64,000 bases of DNA, from the NCBI RefSeq assembly GCF_001999325.1, contig NZ_MVAR01000023.1:1-64000 (forward strand), in the 5' to 3' direction. The translations under genes were made by a program, and so were the position numbers. Under the pieces are notes generated by a model, which saw only the letters and a list, made by a program, of their open reading frames with translations, was not told where the DNA came from and made no database searches. Positions 1 to 8,334 of the stretch are shown here, piece after piece (position 1 is the stretch's first letter; each line of letters opens with the position of its first letter). The stretch is from Thioalkalivibrio versutus. GTDB lineage: Bacteria > Pseudomonadota > Gammaproteobacteria > Ectothiorhodospirales > Ectothiorhodospiraceae.

Positions 1-30
1 AGGCCGAGCGTGGCCGGCGGGAATGGGGCG

Positions 31-1230
31 TCAGGCGCGTGGTGGGGCGCGGGCGTCGTCGCGCCAGAGCCAGAGGATGGCGACGGTCAGTACCGCGATC
101 ACTGGCAGCATCGCCAGGTTCAGGCCATCCCAGCCCAGCGGTCGCAGTAGCGCACCGGCCAGCAACGAACCGGCGGCGACCAGGGTGAACACCGTCAGGT
201 CGTTCACGCCCTGGACCTTGCCCTTTTCGCCGGCCGTATGGGTCGTGGTGAGCAGGGTGCTGCCGCCGATGAACAGAAAGTTCCAGCCGACCCCCAGCAG
301 GAACAACGCCAGCCAGAAGTGCGCCAGCGTCTCGCCATGCGCGGCGATGGCGACACTGAAAAGCACCAGCGCGTTGCCCAGCGCCAGCACGCGCGTAAGC
401 CCGAATCGCGTGATCAGATGGCCGGTGACGAAGGATGGGGCGAACATCCCGAGCACGTGCCACTGCATCACCAGGGCGACCTGGCCCATGTCGAAGCCGG
501 CCTGGCGCATGGCCAGCGGGGTTGCGGTCATCAGCAGGATCATCACCGCGTAGCCCAGGGCGGCCGTTGTCAGCGCAACGACGAACCGGCCCCGGGGCAT
601 GATCTCGCGCAGGGGACGGGATATGGCACGTTCTGCTGCCGGCGGTGTTGGTACGCGTAGCCAGGCCAGCAGCAGCATGGCCAGCAGGGCGAGTGCCCCG
701 AGCAGAAGGTAGGGACCGGCTTCCGGCGTCTGTGGCAGCAGGGCCTGGGCATGGTGGGCGTTCCACGGGCCGAGGAAGGCTGCGGCCACGCCCCCGGCCA
801 TGACCAGGGAGATGGCGCGCGGGCGGAAGGCGTCGCTGGCGACATCCGCCGCGGCGAAACGGTAGTACATCGCGAAGGCCTGGTAGGCGCCCAGCAGGAG
901 ATTGCCGAGCACGAAAATCCAGAAGGCCTCGGCGAATACCCCGACCGCGGCGATTGCCGCCCCGCCGAAGCCGCCGACGCCCGCCCCCAGCAGGAAGCCT
1001 GTGCGCCGCCCGAAGCGTTTCATGAACAGGGATGCCGGCAGGGTGATGACCAGGGTCCCGATCATCATGGCGGCGACCGGCAGGGTGGCCAGCGACGGGT
1101 CGCTGGCCAGGCGCTCGCCGACCACGCCGCTCAGGGTCATCACGGTCACCGCGGCGATCAGGAACAGGGCCTGGCCGAGGGCAAGGATCAGGACATTCGC
1201 GCGCTCGCGCGGGGTGGTCTGGCCGGACAT
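31..1230 (-). CDS. MFS transporter
   Basis: Probable inner-membrane transporter of the major facilitator superfamily; the substrate is not deducible. The 399-residue product is almost wholly hydrophobic, with about 12 predicted membrane segments. A motif-A-like loop (FMKRFGRRTG) follows the second segment and a long arginine-bearing cytoplasmic loop sits in the middle, as expected for two six-helix halves. I start it at the ATG of MSGQTTPRER because AAAGGAA lies just upstream; an in-frame ATG 33 bases earlier has no ribosome site. The gene is followed downstream only by the window edge. Upstream, msrB lies 54 bases away on the same strand, so co-transcription with msrB is possible. Confidence 0.85.
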   Translation of the reverse strand: MSGQTTPRERANVLILALGQALFLIAAVTVMTLSGVVGERLASDPSLATLPVAAMMIGTLVITLPASLFMKRFGRRTGFLLGAGVGGFGGAAIAAVGVFAEAFWIFVLGNLLLGAYQAFAMYYRFAAADVASDAFRPRAISLVMAGGVAAAFLGPWNAHHAQALLPQTPEAGPYLLLGALALLAMLLLAWLRVPTPPAAERAISRPLREIMPRGRFVVALTTAALGYAVMILLMTATPLAMRQAGFDMGQVALVMQWHVLGMFAPSFVTGHLITRFGLTRVLALGNALVLFSVAIAAHGETLAHFWLALFLLGVGWNFLFIGGSTLLTTTHTAGEKGKVQGVNDLTVFTLVAAGSLLAGALLRPLGWDGLNLAMLPVIAVLTVAILWLWRDDARAPPRA

Positions 1231-1284
1231 GAGATTCCTTTCGGCATTGGGCCCGGGCCTCATGGCCCGGTTCGGGTAACTGGG

Positions 1285-1683
1285 TCAGCGGCGCGGATGG
1301 AACTCGAGCACCGCCGAGTTGATGCAGTAGCGCAATCCGGTGGGCGCCGGGCCATCGGGGAAGACGTGGCCCAGGTGGGAGTCGCAGGCGGCACAGCGGA
1401 CCTCGGTGCGCTCCATGCCCAGCGCGCGGTCGCGGTGTTCGTCGACGGCGGCAGCGGACACGGGGGCGGTGTAGCTGGGCCAGCCGCTGCCGGAGTCGAA
1501 CTTGGCTGCGGAGTCGAACAGCGGCGCGCCGCAGGCGGCGCAGTGATAGAGGCCGTCCGCCTTATGGTCGTTGTAGGCGCCGGTGAATGGCCGCTCGGTC
1601 CCGCCCTCGAGGGCGATGTGATACTGCTCCGGTGTCAGGCGGTCGCGCAGTTCGGCGTCGGTCGGGCGTTGGGATGAGCTCAT
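1285..1683 (-). CDS. msrB: Peptide-methionine (R)-S-oxide reductase MsrB
   Basis: Reduces the R-epimer of methionine sulfoxide in damaged proteins using thioredoxin. The 132-residue protein has the full single-domain MsrB fold: two CxxC zinc-binding pairs (CAAC at about residues 48-51 and 97-100), the SGSGWPS substrate loop and the catalytic cysteine in RYCINS near the C terminus. No signal peptide is visible, so it acts in the cytoplasm. GGAG precedes the ATG at a normal distance. It is read divergently from the EAL gene. MsrA, which handles the S-epimer, is encoded separately at 56168-56800. Confidence 0.96.
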   Translation of the reverse strand: MSSSQRPTDAELRDRLTPEQYHIALEGGTERPFTGAYNDHKADGLYHCAACGAPLFDSAAKFDSGSGWPSYTAPVSAAAVDEHRDRALGMERTEVRCAACDSHLGHVFPDGPAPTGLRYCINSAVLEFHPRR

Positions 1684-1799
1684 GCAATCTCCGGGTTGAT
1701 GCTATTGTTTGCGAATCGAGAATGGGTCTTCCGGTGGACCGGGAAAATTATCCCCGGTTCTCGGCCGGGTGGCCAAAGACTGGACCGCTGGAGGTGGTC

Positions 1800-2879
1800 G
1801 TGGGTTGTCCCGATTGCGAACGTATCGATCTGCTGCCGGCGGCCTCCGGCACTCTTTACCTGGCACCGGTGCTGGCGCACACCCGCGCGGCCCTGCGCCA
1901 ACGCATGGTGGACGAGCAATTGCCCTGCGCAGAGCCGAGCTCGGGCATCCTGGCCCTGCCGGTCAAGGGTGCCGGCGGGCTGGGCGAGATGCTGGTGCGG
2001 CTGGAGCAGGCCCTGAGCAGCTCCGAGCAGGCCGGTTGCCGCGCGACCTTCGTGCCGGAAGGCGAGGACTTCGGGCTGGCGCATCTGCAGGACACCCACC
2101 TGCTGTCCACGCTGATTGCGCGGCACAACGCGCGCGATCTCTCCGCGATCCTGGCCAACGACACCCTGGACTTCCACTTCCAGCCGATTGTGCATGCCGC
2201 GAACCCCACCGAGGTCTTTGCCTACGAGGCCCTGGTGCGCGCCTCCACGCCGGGCGGTGACATCATCCCGCCGCTGGACCTGTTCAAGACGGCGCGCAAT
2301 GCCGAGCTCCTGTTCCATCTGGATCGTTCCGCCCGGATCAATGCCATCCGTCGCGCCAGTGAGCGCGGGGTCCGTAGCCATCTGTTCATCAACTTCAACC
2401 CGACCGCGATTTATGACCCGGCCTTCTGCCTGGAAACGACCGTGCGCGAGATCATGTCACGCGTGCCAGGCCAGCCGGGGCCCGCCGGCTTCGTTTTCGA
2501 GGTGATCGAGAGCGACCAGGTCAACGACATGGAGCACCTGTCGCGGATCGTCGAGCGCTATCGCCGCGCCGGGTTCCAGGTCGCCCTGGACGACCTGGGG
2601 GCGGGGTACGCATCGCTCAACATGCTGTCGCAACTGCGCCCGGATTTCGTGAAGATCGACCGCGAACTGGTCAGCGGGATCGACCAGGACATCTACCAGC
2701 AGAAGATCCTCGAAAAGATCATCGAGCTGGCGCGGGATCTCGATATCCGGGTCGTGGCCGAGGGCGTCGAGACCGTGGAGGAATGGCGCTGGCTGAAGGA
2801 GCGCGTGGATCTCTGTCAGGGCTACCTGTTCGCGCGCCCGGCCGCGGAGCCGCCGCTGCCGAACCACCCGGAGTCCTGA
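1800..2879 (+). CDS. EAL-domain cyclic-di-GMP phosphodiesterase
   Basis: Predicted c-di-GMP phosphodiesterase. Counting from the GTG start, the EAL domain covers about residues 120-345 and has every catalytic element I can check: EALVR (142-146), the asparagine in FINFNP, the glutamate of FEVIES, DDLGAGY (a variant of DDFGTGY, 264-270), VKID, AEGVE and QGY. There is no GGDEF partner domain. The first 120 residues, beginning with a CPDC pair, match no domain I recognise and may be a sensor. I prefer GTG at 1800 because GGAGG lies five bases upstream; an ATG at 1722 (26 more residues) is the alternative but has a poor ribosome site. The 3' end faces the RND operon with a 13-base gap. Confidence 0.88.
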   Translation: MGCPDCERIDLLPAASGTLYLAPVLAHTRAALRQRMVDEQLPCAEPSSGILALPVKGAGGLGEMLVRLEQALSSSEQAGCRATFVPEGEDFGLAHLQDTHLLSTLIARHNARDLSAILANDTLDFHFQPIVHAANPTEVFAYEALVRASTPGGDIIPPLDLFKTARNAELLFHLDRSARINAIRRASERGVRSHLFINFNPTAIYDPAFCLETTVREIMSRVPGQPGPAGFVFEVIESDQVNDMEHLSRIVERYRRAGFQVALDDLGAGYASLNMLSQLRPDFVKIDRELVSGIDQDIYQQKILEKIIELARDLDIRVVAEGVETVEEWRWLKERVDLCQGYLFARPAAEPPLPNHPES

Positions 2880-2892
2880 CTACCCATCCGTT

Positions 2893-5800
2893 CTACCCCC
2901 GGGCGTTGGCGGTCATGGGTCCGAATCGCTGCAGAAGCACAAACAGGGCCGGAATCACCACCAGCGTCAGAACGGTCGCAGCCAGGATGCCGCCGATGAT
3001 CACCGTGGCAATCGGCGAGAAACGTTCGGCCCCGACGGCCATCTCCAGGGCCAGCGGCAGCATCCCGGCGATGGTGGACAGGGCGGTCATCATGATCGGA
3101 CGCATGCGGGTTTCCACCGCCTCGGTGACGGCGGCGTAAATGTCCCGGCCCTCGGCCAGTCGGCGCCGGGCCAGGTCGAGCAGGATGATGCTGTTGTTCA
3201 CGACGATGCCGATCAGCAGGACGATCCCGAGCAGCGCCGGCATGGATACGTACTTTCCGGCGATCAGCAGTGCAGCGACTACGCCGATGAACTGCAACGG
3301 AATGGCGGCCATGATGATGACGGGGTGGGCGAAGCTGCGGAACTGCACGACCAGCAGCAGGTAGACGGCCAGGGCGGCCAGCAGCAGCGCCCGCATCATG
3401 TGGCCACGCGCCTCGTCGAAGTCTGCCTGCTCGCCGGCCAGCGTCGCCGGGTAGCCATCCGGGGCGGCGAAGGTGTCCAGGCGCTGCTGGACGTCGGCCA
3501 CCACCTCGGACAGTGGACGCCCCAGATGGAAGCCGAGGATGTCCAGGGTCCGCTGTCCGTTTTCCCGCGTGACGATGCGCGGACCCAGGGTGTGTTCAAG
3601 GCTTGCGACCTCGCTCAGGGCGATCGGGCCCTCGCGGGTGGGCAGCAGGATGCCCTCCAGGTCTTCCGGATAGCGGCGGTCCGATACCTGGTAGCGCACG
3701 ACCACGTCCAGATCCCGCTTCGGCGGCTGGCGGAAGCGTGTGGCCACGGCGCCGTCCATGGCCTGGTGCACCGCGCGGGCGATCGCGGTGCCGGTGAGGC
3801 CGAGCTCGGCCGCGCGGTCATGGTCGACCCGGATCCGCACCTCGGGGGTGTCGAGGGCCCAGTCCTTGTACAGGTCGGTAATGCCGGGGATGCCGGCAAG
3901 ATGGTCCAGCAGCTCGCTCGCCGTGCGGTCCAGGGTTTGCGCCTGCTCGCCACTGATCCGGGCGATGATCGGGGCGGCGGTTGACGAGCGCGCGGTGCCG
4001 CCGAGTTCCCGGGGCACGGCGAGGGTCACGCCCGGGGTGGCCTCCAGGCGCTGGCGCACGTCGTCCATGATCTCCCACTGTGTGAGGGAACGTTGCGTCC
4101 GCGGCACCAGCGTCACCGTGATCTCGGCCTGGTTGACGCCCATGGCGCCGCGGTCGCCCATCGAGCGGGCGCCGGCTTCGTGGCCGAACTGGCTGCTGAC
4201 ATCCACGACGTATTCATGTTCGGCCAGATACCGCTCGACGGGTTCCAGGGTTGTCAGAGTGGTGTCGAGCCGGGTTCCCGGCGCCATGTCGACCAGAACC
4301 TGGAAGCTGCCCGAGTCGAAACGCGGCAGCATCTCGCTTCCGGTCATGCGGAGCATGCCCAGGCTGAGTGCCAGGAGTACGACCGCCACCACCAGCGTCG
4401 CCAGCGGACGATGCAGTGCCAGGGCAAGGACGTCCAGATAGAGGTTGCGGACCCCTCGCGCCGGCGCCTCCAGGGTCTCCCTCCAGCGCGGGGTGGTGGT
4501 CGACGTTGCAGGGCGCAGCCAGTAGGTGGCCAGCAGCGGGATCAGGGTGACGGCCATCACGAACGACGCGCCGAGGGCGAACGCCAGGGTCAGCGCCAGC
4601 GGACGGAACAGCTCGCCGACAAAGCCGCCCATGAACGTGAGAGGCAGCAGTACGCCGAGGGTGGTCAGTGTCCCGCCCAGCTTGGCGCCGAAGACCTCGC
4701 CGACCCCCTCGATGGCCGCCTGGCGCGGGGGCTGGCCCTCTTCGTCCAGGTGGCGGTGGATGTTCTCGAGGATCACGATGCCGTCGTCGACCAGCAGGCC
4801 GATGGCCAGGATCAGCGCCGACATGGTGACCATGTTCAGATCCAGGCCGGCCAGTTGCATCAGGCCGAAGGTCGCCAGGAACGCCGCCGGAATCGAGAGG
4901 GCGATGATCCCGGCCTGACGGAGGTCGGCGAGAAACAGCAGGACGATCACCATCGTCAGGGCGATGGCGATCATCACGGTCTGTGTCATGTCGGCGATGA
5001 CCTTCTCGGTGAACACCGAATCATCGTCGGCGACGACGATGTCCAGCTCGGGCGTGACGTCGCGCAGGGGTCCCAGCGCCTCGCGGACCCGCGCGGCCAC
5101 CTCCACCGTGTTGGCATCGTCCCGGCGCAGCACCTGCACGGCAATGGCCGCCCGGCCGTCATGACGGTAGGCCGAGCGCGGCTCACCGGGCTCCAGACGG
5201 ATACGGGCGATATCACCCAGGCGCACCCGGGAATCGCCGTCCGCCTCCAGGATGAGCCCGCGCGCATCGGCCTCGCTTCGCAATGGCGCATCGAACCGCA
5301 CGACGCTCTCGAGTTCACCGATGCGGACGCGTCCGCCCGGCGCCATGAGATTCCAGTCGTCGAGGGCCTCCAGTACCCGGGACATGTCGATCCCCAGGGC
5401 CTCGGCGCGCTCGGGGTCGAGGGCAACATGCAACTCGCTCTTGTGCCCCCCGACCACGTCGATCGCGGCGACACCGGGGATCCACTCCAGGGTTTCGCGG
5501 ACGGCGTTATCGGCCTGTTCGCGGATCGCGTGGAGCGGCAATGTGTCGCTGGTCAGGGCGATGGTGATGATCGGCTTGTCGGCGGTGGAGAACTCCAGGA
5601 TCTGCGGTTCTTCGATGGTGGCGGGCAGGTCGGGACGCAACCGTCCGACGGCGTTCTGGACGTCCACTGCAGCCAGGGCGCTGGTGATGCCGTAGTCGAA
5701 TTCCACGCGCGCCACGGACAGCCCGGTCTGGCTGGAGGAGCTGATCCGGGTGACGCCGTCGAGGCTGGCAAACTCCTCCTCCAGCAGGCGTGTGAGTTCG

Positions 5801-5982
5801 CGGTCGACGTCCAGGGCCGCCATGCCGGGGTATGCAGTGATGACCGTGACAGTCGGCGGATCGGTGTCGGGAAAGAGCTGGACGGGCAAATCGAAGCGCG
5901 CCTGCAGGCCCAGGATCAAGGCGGCCGCCAGAAGGGCCAGCACCGTGTGCCGGTACCGCAGGAGGCCTTCGACCCAGGTCAT
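2893..5982 (-). CDS. RND efflux pump permease, AcrB/HAE type
   Basis: Inner-membrane proton/drug antiporter subunit of a tripartite efflux pump. Its 1029 residues match the usual RND length. One membrane helix is at residues 12-29, followed by a periplasmic porter domain, a six-helix block at about 335-545, a second porter domain and a final helix block. The proton-relay aspartates are D399-D400 in GLLVDDG. The helix that carries the relay lysine in E. coli AcrB reads VVNNSIILL here, with asparagines N929-N930, which is common in the more divergent HAE pumps. The ATG overlaps the adaptor stop by four bases, so the two are translationally coupled. No outer-membrane channel gene is next to it. 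Confidence 0.95.
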   Translation of the reverse strand: MTWVEGLLRYRHTVLALLAAALILGLQARFDLPVQLFPDTDPPTVTVITAYPGMAALDVDRELTRLLEEEFASLDGVTRISSSSQTGLSVARVEFDYGITSALAAVDVQNAVGRLRPDLPATIEEPQILEFSTADKPIITIALTSDTLPLHAIREQADNAVRETLEWIPGVAAIDVVGGHKSELHVALDPERAEALGIDMSRVLEALDDWNLMAPGGRVRIGELESVVRFDAPLRSEADARGLILEADGDSRVRLGDIARIRLEPGEPRSAYRHDGRAAIAVQVLRRDDANTVEVAARVREALGPLRDVTPELDIVVADDDSVFTEKVIADMTQTVMIAIALTMVIVLLFLADLRQAGIIALSIPAAFLATFGLMQLAGLDLNMVTMSALILAIGLLVDDGIVILENIHRHLDEEGQPPRQAAIEGVGEVFGAKLGGTLTTLGVLLPLTFMGGFVGELFRPLALTLAFALGASFVMAVTLIPLLATYWLRPATSTTTPRWRETLEAPARGVRNLYLDVLALALHRPLATLVVAVVLLALSLGMLRMTGSEMLPRFDSGSFQVLVDMAPGTRLDTTLTTLEPVERYLAEHEYVVDVSSQFGHEAGARSMGDRGAMGVNQAEITVTLVPRTQRSLTQWEIMDDVRQRLEATPGVTLAVPRELGGTARSSTAAPIIARISGEQAQTLDRTASELLDHLAGIPGITDLYKDWALDTPEVRIRVDHDRAAELGLTGTAIARAVHQAMDGAVATRFRQPPKRDLDVVVRYQVSDRRYPEDLEGILLPTREGPIALSEVASLEHTLGPRIVTRENGQRTLDILGFHLGRPLSEVVADVQQRLDTFAAPDGYPATLAGEQADFDEARGHMMRALLLAALAVYLLLVVQFRSFAHPVIIMAAIPLQFIGVVAALLIAGKYVSMPALLGIVLLIGIVVNNSIILLDLARRRLAEGRDIYAAVTEAVETRMRPIMMTALSTIAGMLPLALEMAVGAERFSPIATVIIGGILAATVLTLVVIPALFVLLQRFGPMTANARG

Positions 5983-7118
5983 CGGTCGCTGTCGTCCACG
6001 GCCTGCACGGGCCCCCCGTCGCGGACCCGCCGATCCGGGGTCACGATAATGCGGTCACCCGGGTTGATGCCCTCGAGAATCGCCTGTTCTCCATTCGGCA
6101 ACGACCGTGTCACCACCTCCGTGCGGTATGCGTGTCCGTCTTCCAGCCGATAGACCCATTGGTGATCGGCGTCGCTCCGGACCGCATGTGCCGGTACCCG
6201 GATGACCGGGTCCAGATGGTCCAGGACGACCCGGGCCTGTACGGCCATGCCGGGGCGCAACGCCTCCGGCGGGTCGGGCAGGCGTGTCTCGAAGCTCCCG
6301 CTGCGCCGGCCGGCATCCAGTGTGGGGTGGACCCGGTCCAGCCGGGTCGTCACGGTGTGTTCCAGGGCGGGGATGGTCAGCTCCACGGCCAGACCGGGTT
6401 GGAGCAGCAGGCTGTCGCGCTCCGGCACGCGCAGGACCGCATGCAGGCCCTCGAGGCCGACCAGCTCGATCAGGGGCTGCCCCGAAACCGCCAGGTCGCC
6501 GGGGCGGACATGGGTGCGCCGCACCTGAGCGGCGAAAGGGGCCCGTTCCGTCGTGTATTCCAGGCGTTTGCGGGTCAGTTCCAGCGCCGACCGATTTTCG
6601 CGGAGCTGGGCCTCCAGTGTGGCGACGCGCTGGCGAGCGTCGTCGAGTTCGCTTTCCGGAATCAGACCCCGGGAAAAGAGGTCCTGCTGGCGATCGAGGT
6701 TGCGCCGGGCGGTTGCACGTTCTCCGTCCAGGCGCTGATCGGCGGCCTCTCGCTGCCGGACCTCCAGGCGGGTCTCGTCGGTATCCATACGCACCAGGAC
6801 GCCATCCGCCTCGACCCGGTCCCCGGCATTCAGGGGGCTTTCCAGTACCTGGGCCGTGACCCGGGCCGAAATGGTGGTCTCGTCATGGGTCTCGATGCTG
6901 CCTCGGTACGCAGGGCTATAGAGTGTGACTCCGGTAGGTTCCGCGGCGATCGTGGTGACGGCCGGCGGTGGCACGGTGCGTGCGGCCTCGGGCGAAAACC
7001 GCTCCGACAGCCGGTCCGCAGCGCTCCAGACCGTCACCAGCACCACCCCGCCCAGCGCGAGGAGGCCCAGGGTCCGCCGAAGACCGCGACGACCGGATGG
7101 AGTCCGGGGTGCGTTCAT
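5979..7118 (-). CDS. RND periplasmic adaptor (HlyD/MFP family)
   Basis: Membrane-fusion subunit that links the RND permease to an outer-membrane channel. The 379-residue protein has an N-terminal membrane anchor (LGLLALGGVVLVTVW), a split lipoyl domain (GSIETHDETTISARV near residue 60 and a partner half around 185), a helical hairpin between them (DQRLDGERATARR to RKRLEYTTERAPF) and a beta-barrel/membrane-proximal C terminus. I start it at the internal ATG of MNAPRTPSGR, 87 bases after the first in-frame ATG, because the longer form would run into the cytochrome gene. It sits eight bases after that gene and overlaps the permease start, so all belong to one operon. Confidence 0.92.
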   Translation of the reverse strand: MNAPRTPSGRRGLRRTLGLLALGGVVLVTVWSAADRLSERFSPEAARTVPPPAVTTIAAEPTGVTLYSPAYRGSIETHDETTISARVTAQVLESPLNAGDRVEADGVLVRMDTDETRLEVRQREAADQRLDGERATARRNLDRQQDLFSRGLIPESELDDARQRVATLEAQLRENRSALELTRKRLEYTTERAPFAAQVRRTHVRPGDLAVSGQPLIELVGLEGLHAVLRVPERDSLLLQPGLAVELTIPALEHTVTTRLDRVHPTLDAGRRSGSFETRLPDPPEALRPGMAVQARVVLDHLDPVIRVPAHAVRSDADHQWVYRLEDGHAYRTEVVTRSLPNGEQAILEGINPGDRIIVTPDRRVRDGGPVQAVDDSDR

Positions 7119-7125
7119 GTTGTGC

Positions 7126-7560
7126 TCAGCGTTTTGGGGCGTCTTCCGGCGACAGGGCGCTGACCACCTCGTCCCGGAATGCGCTGTGGCAGGCGATGCA
7201 GGCATTTACGAGCCTGCCGTGGTAGCGGATGGACTTGTCCAGATCCTGGTCACGCGCCGCGTCGGCAAGCCCTTCGGCGGCACCGTGCACTCGTTGATCC
7301 AGCGCACGGAACTCGCTGACCCGGGACCCTACTGCCGACAGGACACGGCGACGTTCGCCGAGCGAGGGCTTCGGATGATCTGCGATCGCCTCGGCTGCCT
7401 CGGTGATGGCAGTGAAGTCCTCGACGAACAACGCGGACTGGACCCGGTTCATGTCGTCCGTGAGCCCCTGCATCACGGACTGGAAGGTATCGGCCGACGC
7501 AGTGCTAGCCAGGGGCATGGCGAGAACGGCGACGACCAGGGTGGCACGGGTGAAGGACAT
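7126..7560 (-). CDS. Periplasmic c-type cytochrome, c'/c556-like
   Basis: Small periplasmic monohaem cytochrome. The 144-residue product has a signal peptide ending near ASTASA (cleavage about residue 23), a mainly helical body and a single CIACH haem site at residues 121-125, close to the C terminus. That is the layout of the four-helix-bundle cytochrome c'/c556 family rather than the class I cytochromes, whose haem site is near the N terminus. Its partner and redox role are unknown. It lies between a TetR regulator (16 bases upstream) and the RND adaptor (seven bases downstream), so it is probably transcribed with the efflux pump, which is an unusual companion for such a pump. Confidence 0.85.
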   Translation of the reverse strand: MSFTRATLVVAVLAMPLASTASADTFQSVMQGLTDDMNRVQSALFVEDFTAITEAAEAIADHPKPSLGERRRVLSAVGSRVSEFRALDQRVHGAAEGLADAARDQDLDKSIRYHGRLVNACIACHSAFRDEVVSALSPEDAPKR

Positions 7561-7576
7561 ATCCAGTCTCCTCGGG

Positions 7577-8218
7577 TTAGTCGAATGTGTTCGGGTGCGG
7601 GCCGGGTGCCTGAGTCGGTTGGTCCTGCGGTGCTCGCAATGCAGGCTCCAGCAGTCGCCACAGCACGTCGCCCTGCTGGTCGAGCGGAAACTCGAAATCG
7701 GAGAGTGACCAGCGCATGACCAGCCCCTGGATCATCGCCACGATCAGGCGGGCGGTTTCGGCGGTTTCCATGTCCTGGCGAAAGCATCCCTGGGTGACGC
7801 CTTCCCGGAGCAGTTCCTCCAGCCGGGAGGTGTAACGGTCGATGATGTCGCGGACCACGGCCTTCAACTCGGGGTCTTCCAGGTGCAGGCGTTCGGAGAA
7901 GATCAGGCGCGGCAGCCCCTTGCGCCGACTGATGAATCGCAATTGTCGGGTCAGGAGGTTGCGCAGGCGGACGTCTGCCGAGCCGCGTCCGGACAGCATC
8001 GGTGTGAGTACGTCCAGGAGCCTGCGGCCGATGGACTCCAGCGCCGCGCGGAAGATCGCGTCGCGGGTTGGGAAATGCCGGAAGATCGTGGGCTGGGCGA
8101 TGCCCACCCGATCGGCAATGGCCTGGGTGGAGACGTCCCGTGCCCCGCGTTCGGCTGTCAGGTCGAGTAGGGCCTGAACGATCTCTTCGCGCCGTTCGTC
8201 GCCGGATTTTCGTTGCAT
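7577..8218 (-). CDS. TetR/AcrR-family transcriptional regulator
   Basis: Predicted one-component repressor of its own efflux operon. Residues 12-58 form a typical TetR N-terminal helix-turn-helix (STQAIADRVGIAQPTIFRHF, with the usual F-x-x-F/KDAIF-like follow-on TRDAIF). The remaining residues to 213 would form the ligand-binding and dimer domain. It is the first gene of the TetR-cytochrome-adaptor-permease series. The start codon lies inside a 10-bp palindrome, TTGCATGCAA (8213-8222), next to AAGTAAGTAA. These could be part of an autoregulatory operator, but I cannot define the site from one example. The 116-base gap to the divergent sucrose operon must hold promoters for both directions. 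Confidence 0.92.
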   Translation of the reverse strand: MQRKSGDERREEIVQALLDLTAERGARDVSTQAIADRVGIAQPTIFRHFPTRDAIFRAALESIGRRLLDVLTPMLSGRGSADVRLRNLLTRQLRFISRRKGLPRLIFSERLHLEDPELKAVVRDIIDRYTSRLEELLREGVTQGCFRQDMETAETARLIVAMIQGLVMRWSLSDFEFPLDQQGDVLWRLLEPALRAPQDQPTQAPGPHPNTFD

Positions 8219-8334
8219 GCAAGTAAGTAATCGCTTTCGCTCTTTATGATGCAGATCGTATGAAGTTTATGGGGGGGGTGGCAAGTGGCTGGGGTGCGTG
8301 CACAAACGCACGGGTTTCCATAGACTCGGTGTTT

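Noticed and set aside
4093-6153. 686-codon frame opposite the RND permease
   Set aside because: Antisense shadow; Gln/His/Arg/Asp-rich with no motif.
8213-8222. TTGCATGCAA palindrome at the TetR start as a defined operator
   Set aside because: Only 10 bp are symmetrical and they include the start codon; one occurrence is not enough to call an operator, so it is only mentioned in the gene entry.
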